NCBI RefSeq assembly: GCF_023700755.1
Contig: NZ_JAMKOJ010000010.1
Span: 124,001-188,000 of the forward strand
Direction of reading: 5' to 3'
Length of the DNA stretch: 64,000 bases
Source: Allorhizobium sonneratiae
GTDB lineage: Bacteria; Pseudomonadota; Alphaproteobacteria; Rhizobiales; Rhizobiaceae
The notes under the pieces are model-generated. The model made no database searches, had not been told where the DNA came from, and was given only the letters and a program-made list of their open reading frames with translations. The position numbers and the translations under genes are program-made. Shown in pieces: positions 1 to 9,995 of the stretch; within the stretch, counting starts at the first letter, position 1, and the number at the start of each line of letters is the position of its first letter.

Positions 1-656
1 ACCATGACGAAAACGAACAGAAACCCGGCAAACAGACCTGAGCGGGTCAAAGGCAGGAGAATGGTGAAAAACCGGCGCCAGAAACCGGCGCCAAGATCCT
101 CAGCCGCTGCCAGCACCGTTTGATCGACCCGGCGCATGGATAAAAGCAGCGGAAAGGTGGCGAAGGGCAGATAGGAGGCAATCAACCCGACAATCACGGC
201 AAAATCGCTGAACAGCAGCCAGTCGATCGGCGCATGGGTCAGGCCGCTTTCCTGCAACAGCGTGTTGATCACCCCCGTTCGCCCCAGAACCAGCCGCCAG
301 GAAAAGGCGCGGATCAGATAGGAGGTGAAAAACGGGATGGTCATCAGGCCGAGCAGCAGCGGACCCCAACGCTTGCTGCCGAGAAAATGCACGGCATAGG
401 CTGCGGGATAGGCAAGCAGAAGACAGATGATCGCCGTCAGCGCCGCCTTGAACAACGTGGCGACAATCACGCTCCAGCGGCCCGCCTGCAGGATTTCGCC
501 ATAGGCGGCCACACTGAAATCCGGCTTGATCCAGTAGGTCACCGGGTCCCAGGTCCAGAAACTCCAGTTCACCACCACCATCAGCGGCAGCAAGCCGAAC
601 AGGATGAGTGCCACAAGCGGCGGCAGCATCAGAAACAGGCCAGATCGCGAAGGCAT
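1..656 (-). CDS. ABC transporter permease, PotB type (3' end cut by window edge)
   Basis: Inner-membrane permease subunit of a polyamine/opine-type ABC importer. The reading frame is open from an ATG at 656 to the left edge (218 codons). It starts MPSRSGLFLMLPPLVALILFG, a first membrane helix. It continues with several hydrophobic helices and a PotB-like stretch (TIPFFTSYLIRAFSWR), then the start of the EAA loop (AAEDLGAGFWRRFFTILLP), which contacts the ATPase. The gene lies 74 nt downstream of the substrate-binding gene on the same strand, and a second permease would be expected beyond the edge. Substrate is unknown; the co-transcribed hyuAB suggest a cyclic amide, hydantoin or related compound (inference). 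Confidence 0.88.
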   Translation of the reverse strand, partial: MPSRSGLFLMLPPLVALILFGLLPLMVVVNWSFWTWDPVTYWIKPDFSVAAYGEILQAGRWSVIVATLFKAALTAIICLLLAYPAAYAVHFLGSKRWGPLLLGLMTIPFFTSYLIRAFSWRLVLGRTGVINTLLQESGLTHAPIDWLLFSDFAVIVGLIASYLPFATFPLLLSMRRVDQTVLAAAEDLGAGFWRRFFTILLPLTRSGLFAGFLFVFVM

Positions 657-730
657 GAAGTCATCCGGTCATGAAATAGAAGGGAAGAAGGCCGCAGAAA
701 GAGGATCCGCGGCCTTATCTGATTTACTGA

Positions 731-1909
731 TTATGCATTGCGCAGCTTCTGCCACCATTCTTCATAGAGCTGGAAATTGTCCGGGCGGGCATTCTGCCAG
801 AACACCTTGCCGGCAAACTTGGCCTTGACGTGGTCGGCCAGGCCCTTGACATCGGCCACCTTGTATTCGTCCGGATGGGCCTTGGCATAATCGACATTCT
901 TGTCGGTCGGCACCAGATAGCCGCGCGTCTTGCCCAGTTCGCAGCCATAGAAGCCGTCGAGCAACCCGTTGACGAACTGGTGGGCGGCATCGGTCACGCC
1001 GCGTTCTTCCGCACCCTTGAGCAGCACGGTGTTGTTGGCCCAGCCTTCATAGCCTTCGACCGGTACGGCATAATCGACCTGAAGCCCGCGCTTGCGGCCT
1101 TCATAAACGATCGGCTCCCAGCCGGTCATGGCGTCGACTTCCTGATTGGCAATCAGCTGAACGCCCTGCTCCCAACCATTCCAGAAGGTGCGGAACTGAC
1201 CGTCCTTCTTGTGCTTGATCAGGAATTCCATGACCATGCCGAGTTCGGATTCGGAGAGATTGCCCGGATCCTTGATCGGCTTGTTCAGACCTTCCTTGAG
1301 ATAGATGGCGGTGAAGATAGCGCTGTTGATCCAGGCATCTTCCATGGCCACCCGGCCCTTCAGCTTCGGATCGAAGATCACGCTGTAGCTGTCGACTTTT
1401 CCGAGCTTGTCAGGGCGGTAGATGATCGAATCAGCATTGACCACGGTTGGAATGCTGTATTGCTTGCCATTCTGCTTGAGGTAAGGAATGTCACGCGCCC
1501 ATTGCCACAAGCCGTCAAAATTGGCGATCTTGCTGACATCCCAGGGAATGATCTTGCCCTGACGCGCCAGTTCCTTTTCAGCGCCGCCCTGAAAGCCGCC
1601 GACGTCGAAAAGATCGTTGGCATTGCCAGCGGCAAGACGGGCAATGATCGGCCCGAGATCGTTACCATTATCGGTAAATTGCGGCATGACGCCGGTTTGC
1701 TTGGCAAATTCCGCCCATTTATCGCCGATATCAAGGGTCGCTGTTGCCCAAAAAGCAACGGATTTCTGATCGGCTGCGCGCGAAAGCCCCGGCAGCGAAA
1801 GCCCGCCTGCCGTCAGCGCCAGACCGCCCGCCCCTGCCAGCTTCAAAAACGAGCGACGCTGGAGATTGCTGCGGTCGGCGGAGAACCCACCTGGAAAATA
1901 TTTCGTCAT
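731..1909 (-). CDS. ABC transporter periplasmic substrate-binding protein, PotD-like, Tat signal
   Basis: 392-residue extracytoplasmic solute receptor of the spermidine/putrescine-binding class. The N-terminus carries a twin-arginine motif (QRRSFLK, about residues 17-23) followed by a hydrophobic run ending near SRAA, so export by the Tat pathway is predicted. The mature part has typical PotD-like stretches (SIPTVVNADSIIYRP; SVIFDPKLKGRVAMEDAW; TGWEPIVYEGRKRG). It sits between the ATPase gene (1955-3034) and the permease gene in one leftward operon. Ligand specificity cannot be read from the sequence; linkage to hyuAB suggests a compound hydrolysed by that enzyme rather than a plain polyamine. 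Confidence 0.88.
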   Translation of the reverse strand: MTKYFPGGFSADRSNLQRRSFLKLAGAGGLALTAGGLSLPGLSRAADQKSVAFWATATLDIGDKWAEFAKQTGVMPQFTDNGNDLGPIIARLAAGNANDLFDVGGFQGGAEKELARQGKIIPWDVSKIANFDGLWQWARDIPYLKQNGKQYSIPTVVNADSIIYRPDKLGKVDSYSVIFDPKLKGRVAMEDAWINSAIFTAIYLKEGLNKPIKDPGNLSESELGMVMEFLIKHKKDGQFRTFWNGWEQGVQLIANQEVDAMTGWEPIVYEGRKRGLQVDYAVPVEGYEGWANNTVLLKGAEERGVTDAAHQFVNGLLDGFYGCELGKTRGYLVPTDKNVDYAKAHPDEYKVADVKGLADHVKAKFAGKVFWQNARPDNFQLYEEWWQKLRNA

Positions 1910-1954
1910 GCTATCCTTCCCTTTTCAAGTTTACCCCATGAATTTTTAACGTCG

Positions 1955-3034
1955 TCACGAGACGGCTTGCTCCCCTGTCAGGAGGGCCGCCTCCGGTTTC
2001 AACGCAATCTCGATTTCCTGTCCGGTGGCAAAGGCGGGTGCGTCGCCCGAAAGCGTCATCGTCACCGTCTGCCCGTCTGCGAAAGCAAGGGAAATATCGC
2101 GCGAGAGGCCGCGAAAGGCCGTTGTCTTAACGGCAAGCTTCAGCGTCCTGCCGGGCACATCCAACGCCGGCCAGACCATGCGGTCGGCGCGCAGCACAAT
2201 CTGCGCCCGGTCTTTCGGCGTGGCGGATAAACCGGGCGTGATATCGATGGGCTGACCGGCAACAATCGCCCTGACCCCGCCATCCCCAGCCGTCTCGATC
2301 CGCTCGGGCGTCAGAATATTGTCCATGCCGACAAAGCGGGCAACGAAGGCATTGGCAGGGTTTTTGAAAAACTGCTCGGGCCGGTCAATCTGCTCGATCC
2401 GGCCCTTATGCATGATCGCCATACGATCGGAGAGGCTCAGCGCCTCATCCTGATTGTGGGTGACCAGCACGAAGGTCGCGCCGGTGCGTTTGTGCAGCCG
2501 GCCGAATTCGTCGCGCATCTGCTGGCGCAGACGTTCATCGAGCCCGGTCAGCGGCTCGTCGAGCAGCAAAATTCCAGGCTCCATCACCAGAGCTCGCGCC
2601 AAGGCCACACGCTGGCGCTGGCCGCCCGAGAGAAGATTGACATCACGATTGCCAAAGCCGGCAAGATCGACCAGTTCCAGCGCGTCGTCCACCCGGGCTT
2701 GCAGTGCCTGCCGCCCCAACCCTTTCAACTTCAGGCCGTAACCGACATTTTGCGCAACACTCATATGCGGGAAAAGGCCAAGTCCCTGAAACACCGTATT
2801 GACCGGACGCAGATTGGCGGGAATTCCCGCCATATCCTTGCCGTCGAACAGGATGCGGCCCTGATCGGGCCGATCGAAGCCGCCGATCATCTTCAACAGC
2901 GAGCTTTTGCCACTGCCGGACGAACCCAGCAGGGTAAAAAATTCGCCTGCCGCAATCTCAAACGACAGATCGTCCACGGCCTGAACCTCGCCAAACCGCC
3001 GGCTGACATTGTCGATTGCAATCGCGATGGCCAT
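1955..3034 (-). CDS. ABC transporter ATP-binding protein, PotA-like
   Basis: 359-residue ATPase of the spermidine/putrescine importer class. Walker A is GSSGSGKSS (about 37-45), the Q-loop is VFQ (81-83), the signature is [13 protein letters not shown] (about 134), Walker B is ILLLDEP (about 155), and the switch His lies in VLVTHNQDEA. The segment after about residue 240 is the expected TOBE-type regulatory domain. The stop lies 1 nt before the hyuA stop-side neighbour, so translation with hyuA is tightly linked. It is cytoplasmic and drives import with the adjacent receptor and permease. Start at ATG 3034 follows the end of hyuA immediately. Confidence 0.9.
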   Translation of the reverse strand: MAIAIAIDNVSRRFGEVQAVDDLSFEIAAGEFFTLLGSSGSGKSSLLKMIGGFDRPDQGRILFDGKDMAGIPANLRPVNTVFQGLGLFPHMSVAQNVGYGLKLKGLGRQALQARVDDALELVDLAGFGNRDVNLLSGGQRQRVALARALVMEPGILLLDEPLTGLDERLRQQMRDEFGRLHKRTGATFVLVTHNQDEALSLSDRMAIMHKGRIEQIDRPEQFFKNPANAFVARFVGMDNILTPERIETAGDGGVRAIVAGQPIDITPGLSATPKDRAQIVLRADRMVWPALDVPGRTLKLAVKTTAFRGLSRDISLAFADGQTVTMTLSGDAPAFATGQEIEIALKPEAALLTGEQAVS

Positions 3035-3035
3035 G

Positions 3036-5099
3036 TCAGACGTCCGTTCCTGCCGCTTCCCGGATGATCAGTATGCCTGCTTCCGTCTGCACCAGTTCCT
3101 GTCCGGCCAGAACAAGAGTTGTCGACGTCGCTTCCTCGACAATCAACGGTCCTGCAACGACAATGTCAACTGGCAATAGCGGACGCTGATACACGGGGCA
3201 GGCAAGCCAGCCGGCGTCTGCGCCGAAATAAACAGATCGTGTGCCGCTTTTGGCGCTCTCCAGGTCGCATTCCTTGCGGGCAATCTTCGGCAGGGAGATC
3301 ACATGGCCGGTCAGAACGCTTTCCAGATGTAACGTCGTGACTTCCAGCGTGGCGTGATCGAGACGGAAACTGTAGGCTCGTTCATGGGCGGCATGAAAGC
3401 GCTCGGCAAAGCTTTCTGCTGTGTCGTCCAGCAGGAAGTCGGTGAAAACCCCGTGTTCCTGCCCCTGATAACGCGCCTCCACCTGATAGGTGAAGCGAAT
3501 ATCGGCTTCCGGCCCGGAAGAGAAATAGGCCACCGCCTGACGCTCGATCGCCTTGAAACGGGAACGCAAGTCATCCATCACATCCTCGGACAGGACAGAA
3601 AACCAGGTTTCACGGAAATCGGCCCGCGGCTCGGCAGCCAGCATCCCCCAGGCAGAGAAAATGCCCGGATGCGGCGGCACGGCAACGGATTTGACCTGCA
3701 AATCCCGCCCAAGATGGGCAGCAAGTGCTGGACCTGCCCCGCCACTGATCACCAGAGCCGCCTCGCGCGGATCATGGCCACGCTGGATCGTCACCAGTTT
3801 CAGCGCATTGATCATGCTGGCATGGGCAATATCGGTAATGGCGCGAGCCGCATCCTCGATAGACATGCCGAGAGGTCCGGCAATGGTGGCAATGGCCTGC
3901 CGCGCCTTGTCCTTGTTCAGCGGCATCGAACCGCCGGCGAAATTCTCCGGGTCGAAGATACCGAGCGTCAGCAGCGCATCGGTCAGTGTCGGCTTATCCC
4001 CGCCCCGGCCATAGCAGGCGGGGCCAGGCTGGGAACCGGCACTTTCCGGTCCGACCCGCAATGCCCCGCGCGCATCGATCCAGGCAATCGAGCCGCCGCC
4101 CGAGCCGATTTCGACGATATCGACCACCGGCACCTGCACCGGATAACCGGGTGAAATGCGGGTATGCTCCAGCCGGTAATCGCTGTTGAGGCGCGGACGG
4201 CTGTCCTGGATCAGCGAACATTTCGCCGTGGTGCCTCCGACATCGAAATAGAGGACATCATTTTCGGCCAGCGCCTTGCCGATGCGCGCCGCACCGGAAA
4301 TGCCGCCGGCTGGCCCTGATTCCACCAGCGTCAACGGATTGCTGATCGCCTGATCGAAGGTGGAAATGCCGCCATTCGACTGCATGGCATAATAGGGGCA
4401 GGTCAGGGCGTGCCGATTGAGGGCAAATTCCAGCCGCTCGAAATAGTTCTGGATGATCGGCTGCACATAGGCATTCAGCACCGTGGTATTGGTGCGTTCA
4501 TATTCGCGCCATTGCCGCGACACCTGATGGCTGGGGCAGATGGTGGCGAAAGGCAGAGCATCGGCCAGAATGCAGGCGCAGAGCTTTTCATGCTCGGGAT
4601 TGGCATAGCTGTGGAGGAAGAGGATGGCGATGGCATCGACATCTTCCTCCTCGCAAGCGCGAATGATCGGCTTCAGATCGTTCAGCACCAGCGGCTCGAC
4701 GACATTGCCGCTCGCATCCATGCGCTCGCGCACCTCGAAGCGCAGATGGCGCGGCACGAAGGGATCAGGGCTTTGAAATTGCAGATTATAGAGATCGGGG
4801 CGATTGCCTCGGCCAATCTCCAGCACGTCGCGGAAACCGGCGGTCGTCACCAGCGCGATCTTTGCCCCCTTGCGCTCGGTGATGGCGTTGATCACCGTGG
4901 TGCCGCCATGGGCGAAGAAGGTAACGTCACGGATGCGCAGACCATCCTGACGCTCGCTCATGTCGATGGCCGACATGACGCCTTCCGATTGATCATGGGT
5001 TGTTGTCAGGCTTTTCGCCGTGAAGATTTCGCCGGTGCTGTCATCATAGCCGACGAGGTCGGTAAATGTACCGCCAACATCAGTTGCCAAACGGATCAT
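3036..5099 (-). CDS. hyuA: Hydantoinase/oxoprolinase family subunit A
   Basis: 687-residue ATP-dependent hydantoinase/5-oxoprolinase family protein (HyuA half). These enzymes open cyclic amides such as N-methylhydantoin, 5-oxoproline or caprolactam together with HyuB. The N-terminus shows the actin-fold phosphate motif DVGGTFTDLVGYD; later come FAHGGTTVINAITERKGA, YFDVGGTTAKC and an SGGAGPALAAHLGRD segment. An upstream in-frame start (5159) would add 20 residues overlapping hyuB. ATG 5099 is preferred because GGGAGG lies 8 nt upstream and the family starts just before the DVGGTFTD motif. Only 4 nt separate it from hyuB. The real substrate is not determined. Confidence 0.9.
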   Translation of the reverse strand: MIRLATDVGGTFTDLVGYDDSTGEIFTAKSLTTTHDQSEGVMSAIDMSERQDGLRIRDVTFFAHGGTTVINAITERKGAKIALVTTAGFRDVLEIGRGNRPDLYNLQFQSPDPFVPRHLRFEVRERMDASGNVVEPLVLNDLKPIIRACEEEDVDAIAILFLHSYANPEHEKLCACILADALPFATICPSHQVSRQWREYERTNTTVLNAYVQPIIQNYFERLEFALNRHALTCPYYAMQSNGGISTFDQAISNPLTLVESGPAGGISGAARIGKALAENDVLYFDVGGTTAKCSLIQDSRPRLNSDYRLEHTRISPGYPVQVPVVDIVEIGSGGGSIAWIDARGALRVGPESAGSQPGPACYGRGGDKPTLTDALLTLGIFDPENFAGGSMPLNKDKARQAIATIAGPLGMSIEDAARAITDIAHASMINALKLVTIQRGHDPREAALVISGGAGPALAAHLGRDLQVKSVAVPPHPGIFSAWGMLAAEPRADFRETWFSVLSEDVMDDLRSRFKAIERQAVAYFSSGPEADIRFTYQVEARYQGQEHGVFTDFLLDDTAESFAERFHAAHERAYSFRLDHATLEVTTLHLESVLTGHVISLPKIARKECDLESAKSGTRSVYFGADAGWLACPVYQRPLLPVDIVVAGPLIVEEATSTTLVLAGQELVQTEAGILIIREAAGTDV

Positions 5100-5103
5100 G
5101 TGA

Positions 5104-6786
5104 TTACCTCCCTGTGAAACCATAGAGATCGGCAGCGATCTCCGGGGTGACGAAACCATTTTTCAAGTCATTGAGAACCAGAGCGGCGGACCGCTCCCCG
5201 GGCGGGCCCCAGCCACCGCCGCCGCCGGTAACGATGCGCACGATATCGCCCCGCACGAGCGGGATATGGGCCTCGCGGCCATAAGCATCCGCAGCGCCCT
5301 TTCGTGACAGGCGTTCAAGGCGGTTGAGCGAACCCTCCTCGCCGCCATCCATGCCCCAGGGCCGGGTTCTGGTGCGGCCAAAGCTGCAATAAGCCGATGC
5401 CGTGCCGCTGAGAATTTCATATTCGCGGACAATGCCGAAGCCGCCGCGCTGACGGCCAGCGCCCGCACCGCCCTCGACATTGAGCGCATAGCGGCGAACC
5501 CGAATCGGAAATCGGGCTTCGATCACCTCGACCGAGTAATTATAGGTATCGCCATCGGTGAGGGCGATCAGGGCGCTGGCGCCGTCACGCTCAGCACTTG
5601 CCCCCCAGCCGCCATGCTGCGGCTCGATATGAATGAAGTCATGCCCGTCATCCGATTGGCCGGCGATATAAACGACACACAGGCTGGAATAGGAACCGGC
5701 GGAAAAGCGGGCGGGCGCAATCGGTGCCAGCGCTTTCCACACCAGTTCGGAGGCGTGAACGGAGCCTTCATAATACCAGCCGGTCGGTGACGGTTTTTGC
5801 GCAGTGAAAATCGTGCCGTCCGGGGCAATGACCGTCAAAGGCCGGAACCAGCCGGCATTCGAGGGCGCCTGCGGGCCAACAAGCGCCTTGAGAATGGTGC
5901 GCACTGCCGATTCCAGCGCGCCTCGGGCGCAGTTGATCGGGCCCTGGACCGCTTTCGGGCAGCCGGTGAAATCCGCCGTCAGACTGTCGCCCTCGATGGT
6001 CACGGCAACCTGAACCGTGATCGCCGCATCACTGATCCCATCGCCGTCGATGACATCCTCGGCCCGGTAGACGCCATCCGGCAGGGCCGAAATTGCCGCC
6101 CGGCTCAACCTTTCGCTTGTGTCGAGCAGATGCTGGAACGCCCCCTCAACAACAGAGGCCGAATATTTTGCCACCATTTCATCCAGCCGGCGCGAGGCGA
6201 CCCGTACGGTGGCGATCTGCGCCGTCAGGTCGCCCAGAGCGATATCCGGCATACGGACATTTTCAGCGAGAATATGCAGGATATCATTGGCGAGTGCGCC
6301 CTTACGGGCAATCTTCACGCCCGGCAAACGCAAACCTTCCTGAAACACCGAGGTCGCATTCGGCGCAAGGCTGCCTGGAACCGAACCGCCGACATCGAGA
6401 TAATGCGCAACATTGATGGCATAGGCCAGCACCTTGCCATCTGCAAAAATCGGTTTGACGATGGCAAAATCACAGGCATGGGTTCCGCCGGCATAAGGAT
6501 CGTTGGTCAGAAGGATGTCACCTTCTTCCAGCGCATTGCCAAAGCGGGCAATCAGGCTTTTTACCTGGCGGTCGAAGGTGCCGGTAAACAGCGTGATGCC
6601 GTTCATCTGCGCCACCAGATCACCCTCTGCCGTCAACAGGCCGCAGGCAAAATCGAGAATCTCATAGATAACCGGACTCATGCTCGTGCGCGCCATGACG
6701 ATGCCCATCTCGTCGACAATGGCGATAAGCTTGCCTTCGATGATCTCCTGCACCACAGGATCGAAAGAAGAAGCACTGGTCAGCAT
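5104..6786 (-). CDS. hyuB: Hydantoinase/oxoprolinase family subunit B
   Basis: 560-residue HyuB-family subunit, partner of HyuA in the same operon. Family marks include an N-terminus rich in DPVVQEIIEGKLIAIVDEM, the block LLTNDPYAGGTHACDFAIV, and the glycine-rich C-terminal GGFGIVREYEIL and GGGGGWGPPGERS stretches. Length is normal for a stand-alone B subunit. It is the first gene of the leftward hyuBA-ABC transporter operon, so the promoter should lie between here and 7166. Enzyme role (cyclic amide hydrolysis or ATP-dependent ring opening) is from family knowledge; the exact substrate cannot be named. Confidence 0.9.
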   Translation of the reverse strand: MLTSASSFDPVVQEIIEGKLIAIVDEMGIVMARTSMSPVIYEILDFACGLLTAEGDLVAQMNGITLFTGTFDRQVKSLIARFGNALEEGDILLTNDPYAGGTHACDFAIVKPIFADGKVLAYAINVAHYLDVGGSVPGSLAPNATSVFQEGLRLPGVKIARKGALANDILHILAENVRMPDIALGDLTAQIATVRVASRRLDEMVAKYSASVVEGAFQHLLDTSERLSRAAISALPDGVYRAEDVIDGDGISDAAITVQVAVTIEGDSLTADFTGCPKAVQGPINCARGALESAVRTILKALVGPQAPSNAGWFRPLTVIAPDGTIFTAQKPSPTGWYYEGSVHASELVWKALAPIAPARFSAGSYSSLCVVYIAGQSDDGHDFIHIEPQHGGWGASAERDGASALIALTDGDTYNYSVEVIEARFPIRVRRYALNVEGGAGAGRQRGGFGIVREYEILSGTASAYCSFGRTRTRPWGMDGGEEGSLNRLERLSRKGAADAYGREAHIPLVRGDIVRIVTGGGGGWGPPGERSAALVLNDLKNGFVTPEIAADLYGFTGR

Positions 6787-7166
6787 GAGTTCGTCCGCCC
6801 TCTCAAATGTCAGGTCAGATTACGCCTGCAACCTGCGAGCGACCAGCCTGCCGGATGGGTAGCCGTGTGCCGCACCACCCCACCCGAATGGGTAGGCGCT
6901 TTCCGTCTTTTCGCGGATGGTTTCAGGCTCTTGTCGTTGCAATCAAAGCGGCGGACCACTGAAATCGATTTCAAGCGAACGCCATCATAAACAATCGCTT
7001 ATATGCTGGAGCCTGTCACAGTGAAGCCTATTTGCCACGGCGGGCTTTATGGCGTCGTGCGCGCTGCTTTGCCAAATGCGGCATTCAATCCCGGTTGCAT
7101 CAATGCTACAGCAGGGTCAGCGTTGACGGCCAGACGTTTCAATCCGCCTTTCGACCCGCCTGATGC
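6787..7166. other. Intergenic region upstream of the hyuBA operon
   Basis: About 380 bp without a credible gene, between the MalT-type regulator stop and the hyuB start. It should contain the hyuB promoter. Near 6855-6895 the motif ATGGGTAG occurs twice (GGATGGGTAG and GAATGGGTAG, about 35 nt apart), a possible direct-repeat operator. Short open frames here are shadows. Confidence 0.5.
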
Positions 7167-9848
7167 TCAACTGATCAACCCCGCCTTGCGGGCGGCGGTG
7201 ACGGCGGCGGTCCGTGTGCCGACGTTGAGTTTGACAAAAATGTTGCGCAAATGAAACTTGATGGTGTTATCGCTCAAATCCAGTTTTCGGCCAATTTCCT
7301 TGTTGCTGAAACCGGCGCTGAGCAAGGCAATTACGTCTTGCTCCCTGTCTGTCAGGATTTCAACGGTCGACGGCTCAGGGGTGGCGCTTGCCACAGAGCC
7401 TGCTTTCGATGGCTCCATCAGCCGGAACAGCCGGCTGCCAAGCCCACCCGAGCTGCCAAGCGTCTGGGCAGCCTGACGGAGCTTGGCCAGAAAATCCTTG
7501 TTTTCCATCCAGATCAGCGCCCGATACTGTTCAATCGGCGTGGTCAGCATCAAATCGGTCAAACGGCTCAACATCATGGACTCGCGGTTTTCCGCAGCCA
7601 GCAACCGGATATCCAGAAGCACAAGCTCAATGGAACGCGGCACATGCGGCTTGCTGGCCTGAAGGGACATCATCCATTCATAGATTTCGCGCGCCTTGGC
7701 AATCTCACCCTGGCCAAGATAGATACGGGTCCACAACAGAGCAGGCGTGCTGCCGCGCAACTGCACGGAAAAATTGTTGTATTTTTCGTCAAAGGCTGTC
7801 GCACGGGCAAAACCATGGGCCTCGGCATAACGGATACCGTGATCCACTGCACCCGTCTCAATCAGCCAGCGTGCTCTGCCGCTATCGGTCAGGCGGCTCA
7901 ACCGGTCAAACCCGCGCCGCCGTGCCGTGAATTTCATCCGGCCAATCACCTCGTCGGCCCGGTCCAGATCGCCCTTCAACCGGCAAATAATCTGTTCGGC
8001 GCAAAAGCCGGCAGCCAGAAGATCGAACCAGGCATCATGACGTTCCAGATGCGGCAAGGCCCAATCCAGCGCCTCCTGCGCCAGGGTACAATCGCACCGC
8101 GCGGCCAGAAGCTCCGCCTTCAGCACATGGCCGACAGCATCCAGATCGGTATGCCGGCCGATATGGGTTTGCGTCTCGAGGATCAGCCGGTCGTAAGCCT
8201 CTTCCGCCTGGGCGCAATCCCCGTTGAAAAAGAAGGCCTGGCCGATATGAGTGTAAAGATGCATGGCGCCGAAATCAGCCCCGCCATCGCGAAAAGTTCT
8301 GATGGCACGCTGGCCATAATGCAGTGCCCGATCCAGCTCGCTGCGATCGAGAAAATTATAGCTCAGCATGTTGAGAACCAGCGCCCGGTGCACCAGTTCC
8401 CGGCACGCCGCCCCGGTCAGATCATGTTCGAGGGCTGAGAGATCCTCCAGATTGGCGGCGCGGTCGAAATAAAGCGCCAGAAGCACCCGAACCACCCGCA
8501 GATCCTCAGCATAATCGCCCGTCCCGACGATCGTGGACCGTTCAGCCAACGCCATGTAATGGTTGGCGGCATCAAGCTGGCCCGCCTTGGCGTTGACAAC
8601 TGCAAGGCCCAGCGTCGTCAGGGGAAACCGGTTCAGCTCAATTGAGGCGGCATTGCCGAGAATGGTGTTGAACAGATTGGTGCCGCCGCGCGTCGTCTTG
8701 TAAACGCGCCGCCAGCCGCCAGCCCGTTCGACGATCGCCGCTGCCATATTGGCATCGCCGCTCAAAAGCGCATGGCGCACGGCAGCATCGAAATCCTCTC
8801 TCTGCTCAAACCAGCGCGCTGCCGCCTGAAGCACTGTTCGATCGGCCAGACCGCGGCGGGCGGCTTCTTCCTTGAGAAAACTGTGAAACACCGGATGATA
8901 GCGGATCCAGCCCTCATCCCCGCCAAGATAGGTTACCGGAAGGGCAAATTCGCCCAGATGCGCAATCATCGCCCCTGCCGCCGGGCACTCACTCACCCCT
9001 TCGAGCAGTCCCCGGCTGAAGGCGGGAAAAGGCGATGTGTGGATCAGAAAGGCCTGCACATCTTCCGGTAAATTGGTAAAAACCTGCTCGGAAAGATAGC
9101 TGCCCATCTCGGCATTGCGCCCATCGAAAGCTGAAAACAAAAGGTCGCCATCGCCTTTTTCGGCAATCAGCATCCGCACCATCTGCAACGCCACGGCCCA
9201 GCCTTCGGTGCGCCGGTTGAGTTCGATGATCTTGTCCCGGCTCAGCCCCGCTTCACGGCCTTGAAAAAAGGCCGCGACCTCCTGATCGGTAAAGCTCAGA
9301 TCCTCGATACCGATCTGCTTGTATTCTTCTCTCAACCGCAAGGAAGAGACCGGAAACCGGGGCGGCGTGCGCGACACCAGCACCAGCTTGACATGCTCAA
9401 GGCTGCGGTCCGCCAGAAGTTTGGCCAGAATGGTTTCCGTGGCATCCGTCTGGGCGAAATGATAGTCATCCAGAAACAGGATCAACGGCTCGCTCCAGCG
9501 CCGCAGCCGTGTTGACAGCACAGACAGAACCGAGGCCGTCGTCATGGAGCCGACATCCAGCACGCCAGCGCTTTCATTCTGCAAAGAGGCAAGGCCATCG
9601 AGCATCAGCAGCAGAAACGCCATCTGGTCGCCATGTTCCTGATCCAGCGACAGCCATAAAAGAGACAGGCCAAGCCGCTTCAGATGCTCATACCATTGCA
9701 CAGCAAGCGATGTCTTGCCGTATCCGGCTGGCGCAACAATGGCCGTGACACGCTTGAGACCGAAACTCTCAAGACGTTCCACAAGAGCACGACGCTCTAT
9801 GGCATGGGGCGCGCTTTCCGGCGGCTGGAATCGTCTGTTCAAGGTCAT
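7167..9848 (-). CDS. MalT-type ATP-dependent LuxR family transcriptional regulator
   Basis: 893-residue large STAND-class regulator. The N-terminal ATPase has Walker A APAGYGKTSLA (about residues 40-50) and a Walker B-like LILFLDDYHF (about 118-127). The middle is helical and TPR-like, as in MalT. The last ~60 residues are a LuxR helix-turn-helix (LTDREQDVIALLSAGFSNKE; SDNTIKFHLRNIFVKLN). Such proteins bind ATP and an inducer, oligomerise and activate nearby promoters. It lies just upstream of and on the same strand as hyuBA and the transporter, so it is the natural candidate activator (inference). The gene is preceded by an AT-rich gap. Confidence 0.88.
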   Translation of the reverse strand: MTLNRRFQPPESAPHAIERRALVERLESFGLKRVTAIVAPAGYGKTSLAVQWYEHLKRLGLSLLWLSLDQEHGDQMAFLLLMLDGLASLQNESAGVLDVGSMTTASVLSVLSTRLRRWSEPLILFLDDYHFAQTDATETILAKLLADRSLEHVKLVLVSRTPPRFPVSSLRLREEYKQIGIEDLSFTDQEVAAFFQGREAGLSRDKIIELNRRTEGWAVALQMVRMLIAEKGDGDLLFSAFDGRNAEMGSYLSEQVFTNLPEDVQAFLIHTSPFPAFSRGLLEGVSECPAAGAMIAHLGEFALPVTYLGGDEGWIRYHPVFHSFLKEEAARRGLADRTVLQAAARWFEQREDFDAAVRHALLSGDANMAAAIVERAGGWRRVYKTTRGGTNLFNTILGNAASIELNRFPLTTLGLAVVNAKAGQLDAANHYMALAERSTIVGTGDYAEDLRVVRVLLALYFDRAANLEDLSALEHDLTGAACRELVHRALVLNMLSYNFLDRSELDRALHYGQRAIRTFRDGGADFGAMHLYTHIGQAFFFNGDCAQAEEAYDRLILETQTHIGRHTDLDAVGHVLKAELLAARCDCTLAQEALDWALPHLERHDAWFDLLAAGFCAEQIICRLKGDLDRADEVIGRMKFTARRRGFDRLSRLTDSGRARWLIETGAVDHGIRYAEAHGFARATAFDEKYNNFSVQLRGSTPALLWTRIYLGQGEIAKAREIYEWMMSLQASKPHVPRSIELVLLDIRLLAAENRESMMLSRLTDLMLTTPIEQYRALIWMENKDFLAKLRQAAQTLGSSGGLGSRLFRLMEPSKAGSVASATPEPSTVEILTDREQDVIALLSAGFSNKEIGRKLDLSDNTIKFHLRNIFVKLNVGTRTAAVTAARKAGLIS

Positions 9849-9995
9849 GTCGCGATACGCTCTGCCACCCTTTGTTATGCAGCGAGTTCAACTTACAGCA
9901 ATCGGCCAGTTTTGACACGATCTATATGTATTTTTTCTGAAAAGACCACCAAAATAAACAGAACTTGCGAAACCCATAAATATATAGGGATTTAT

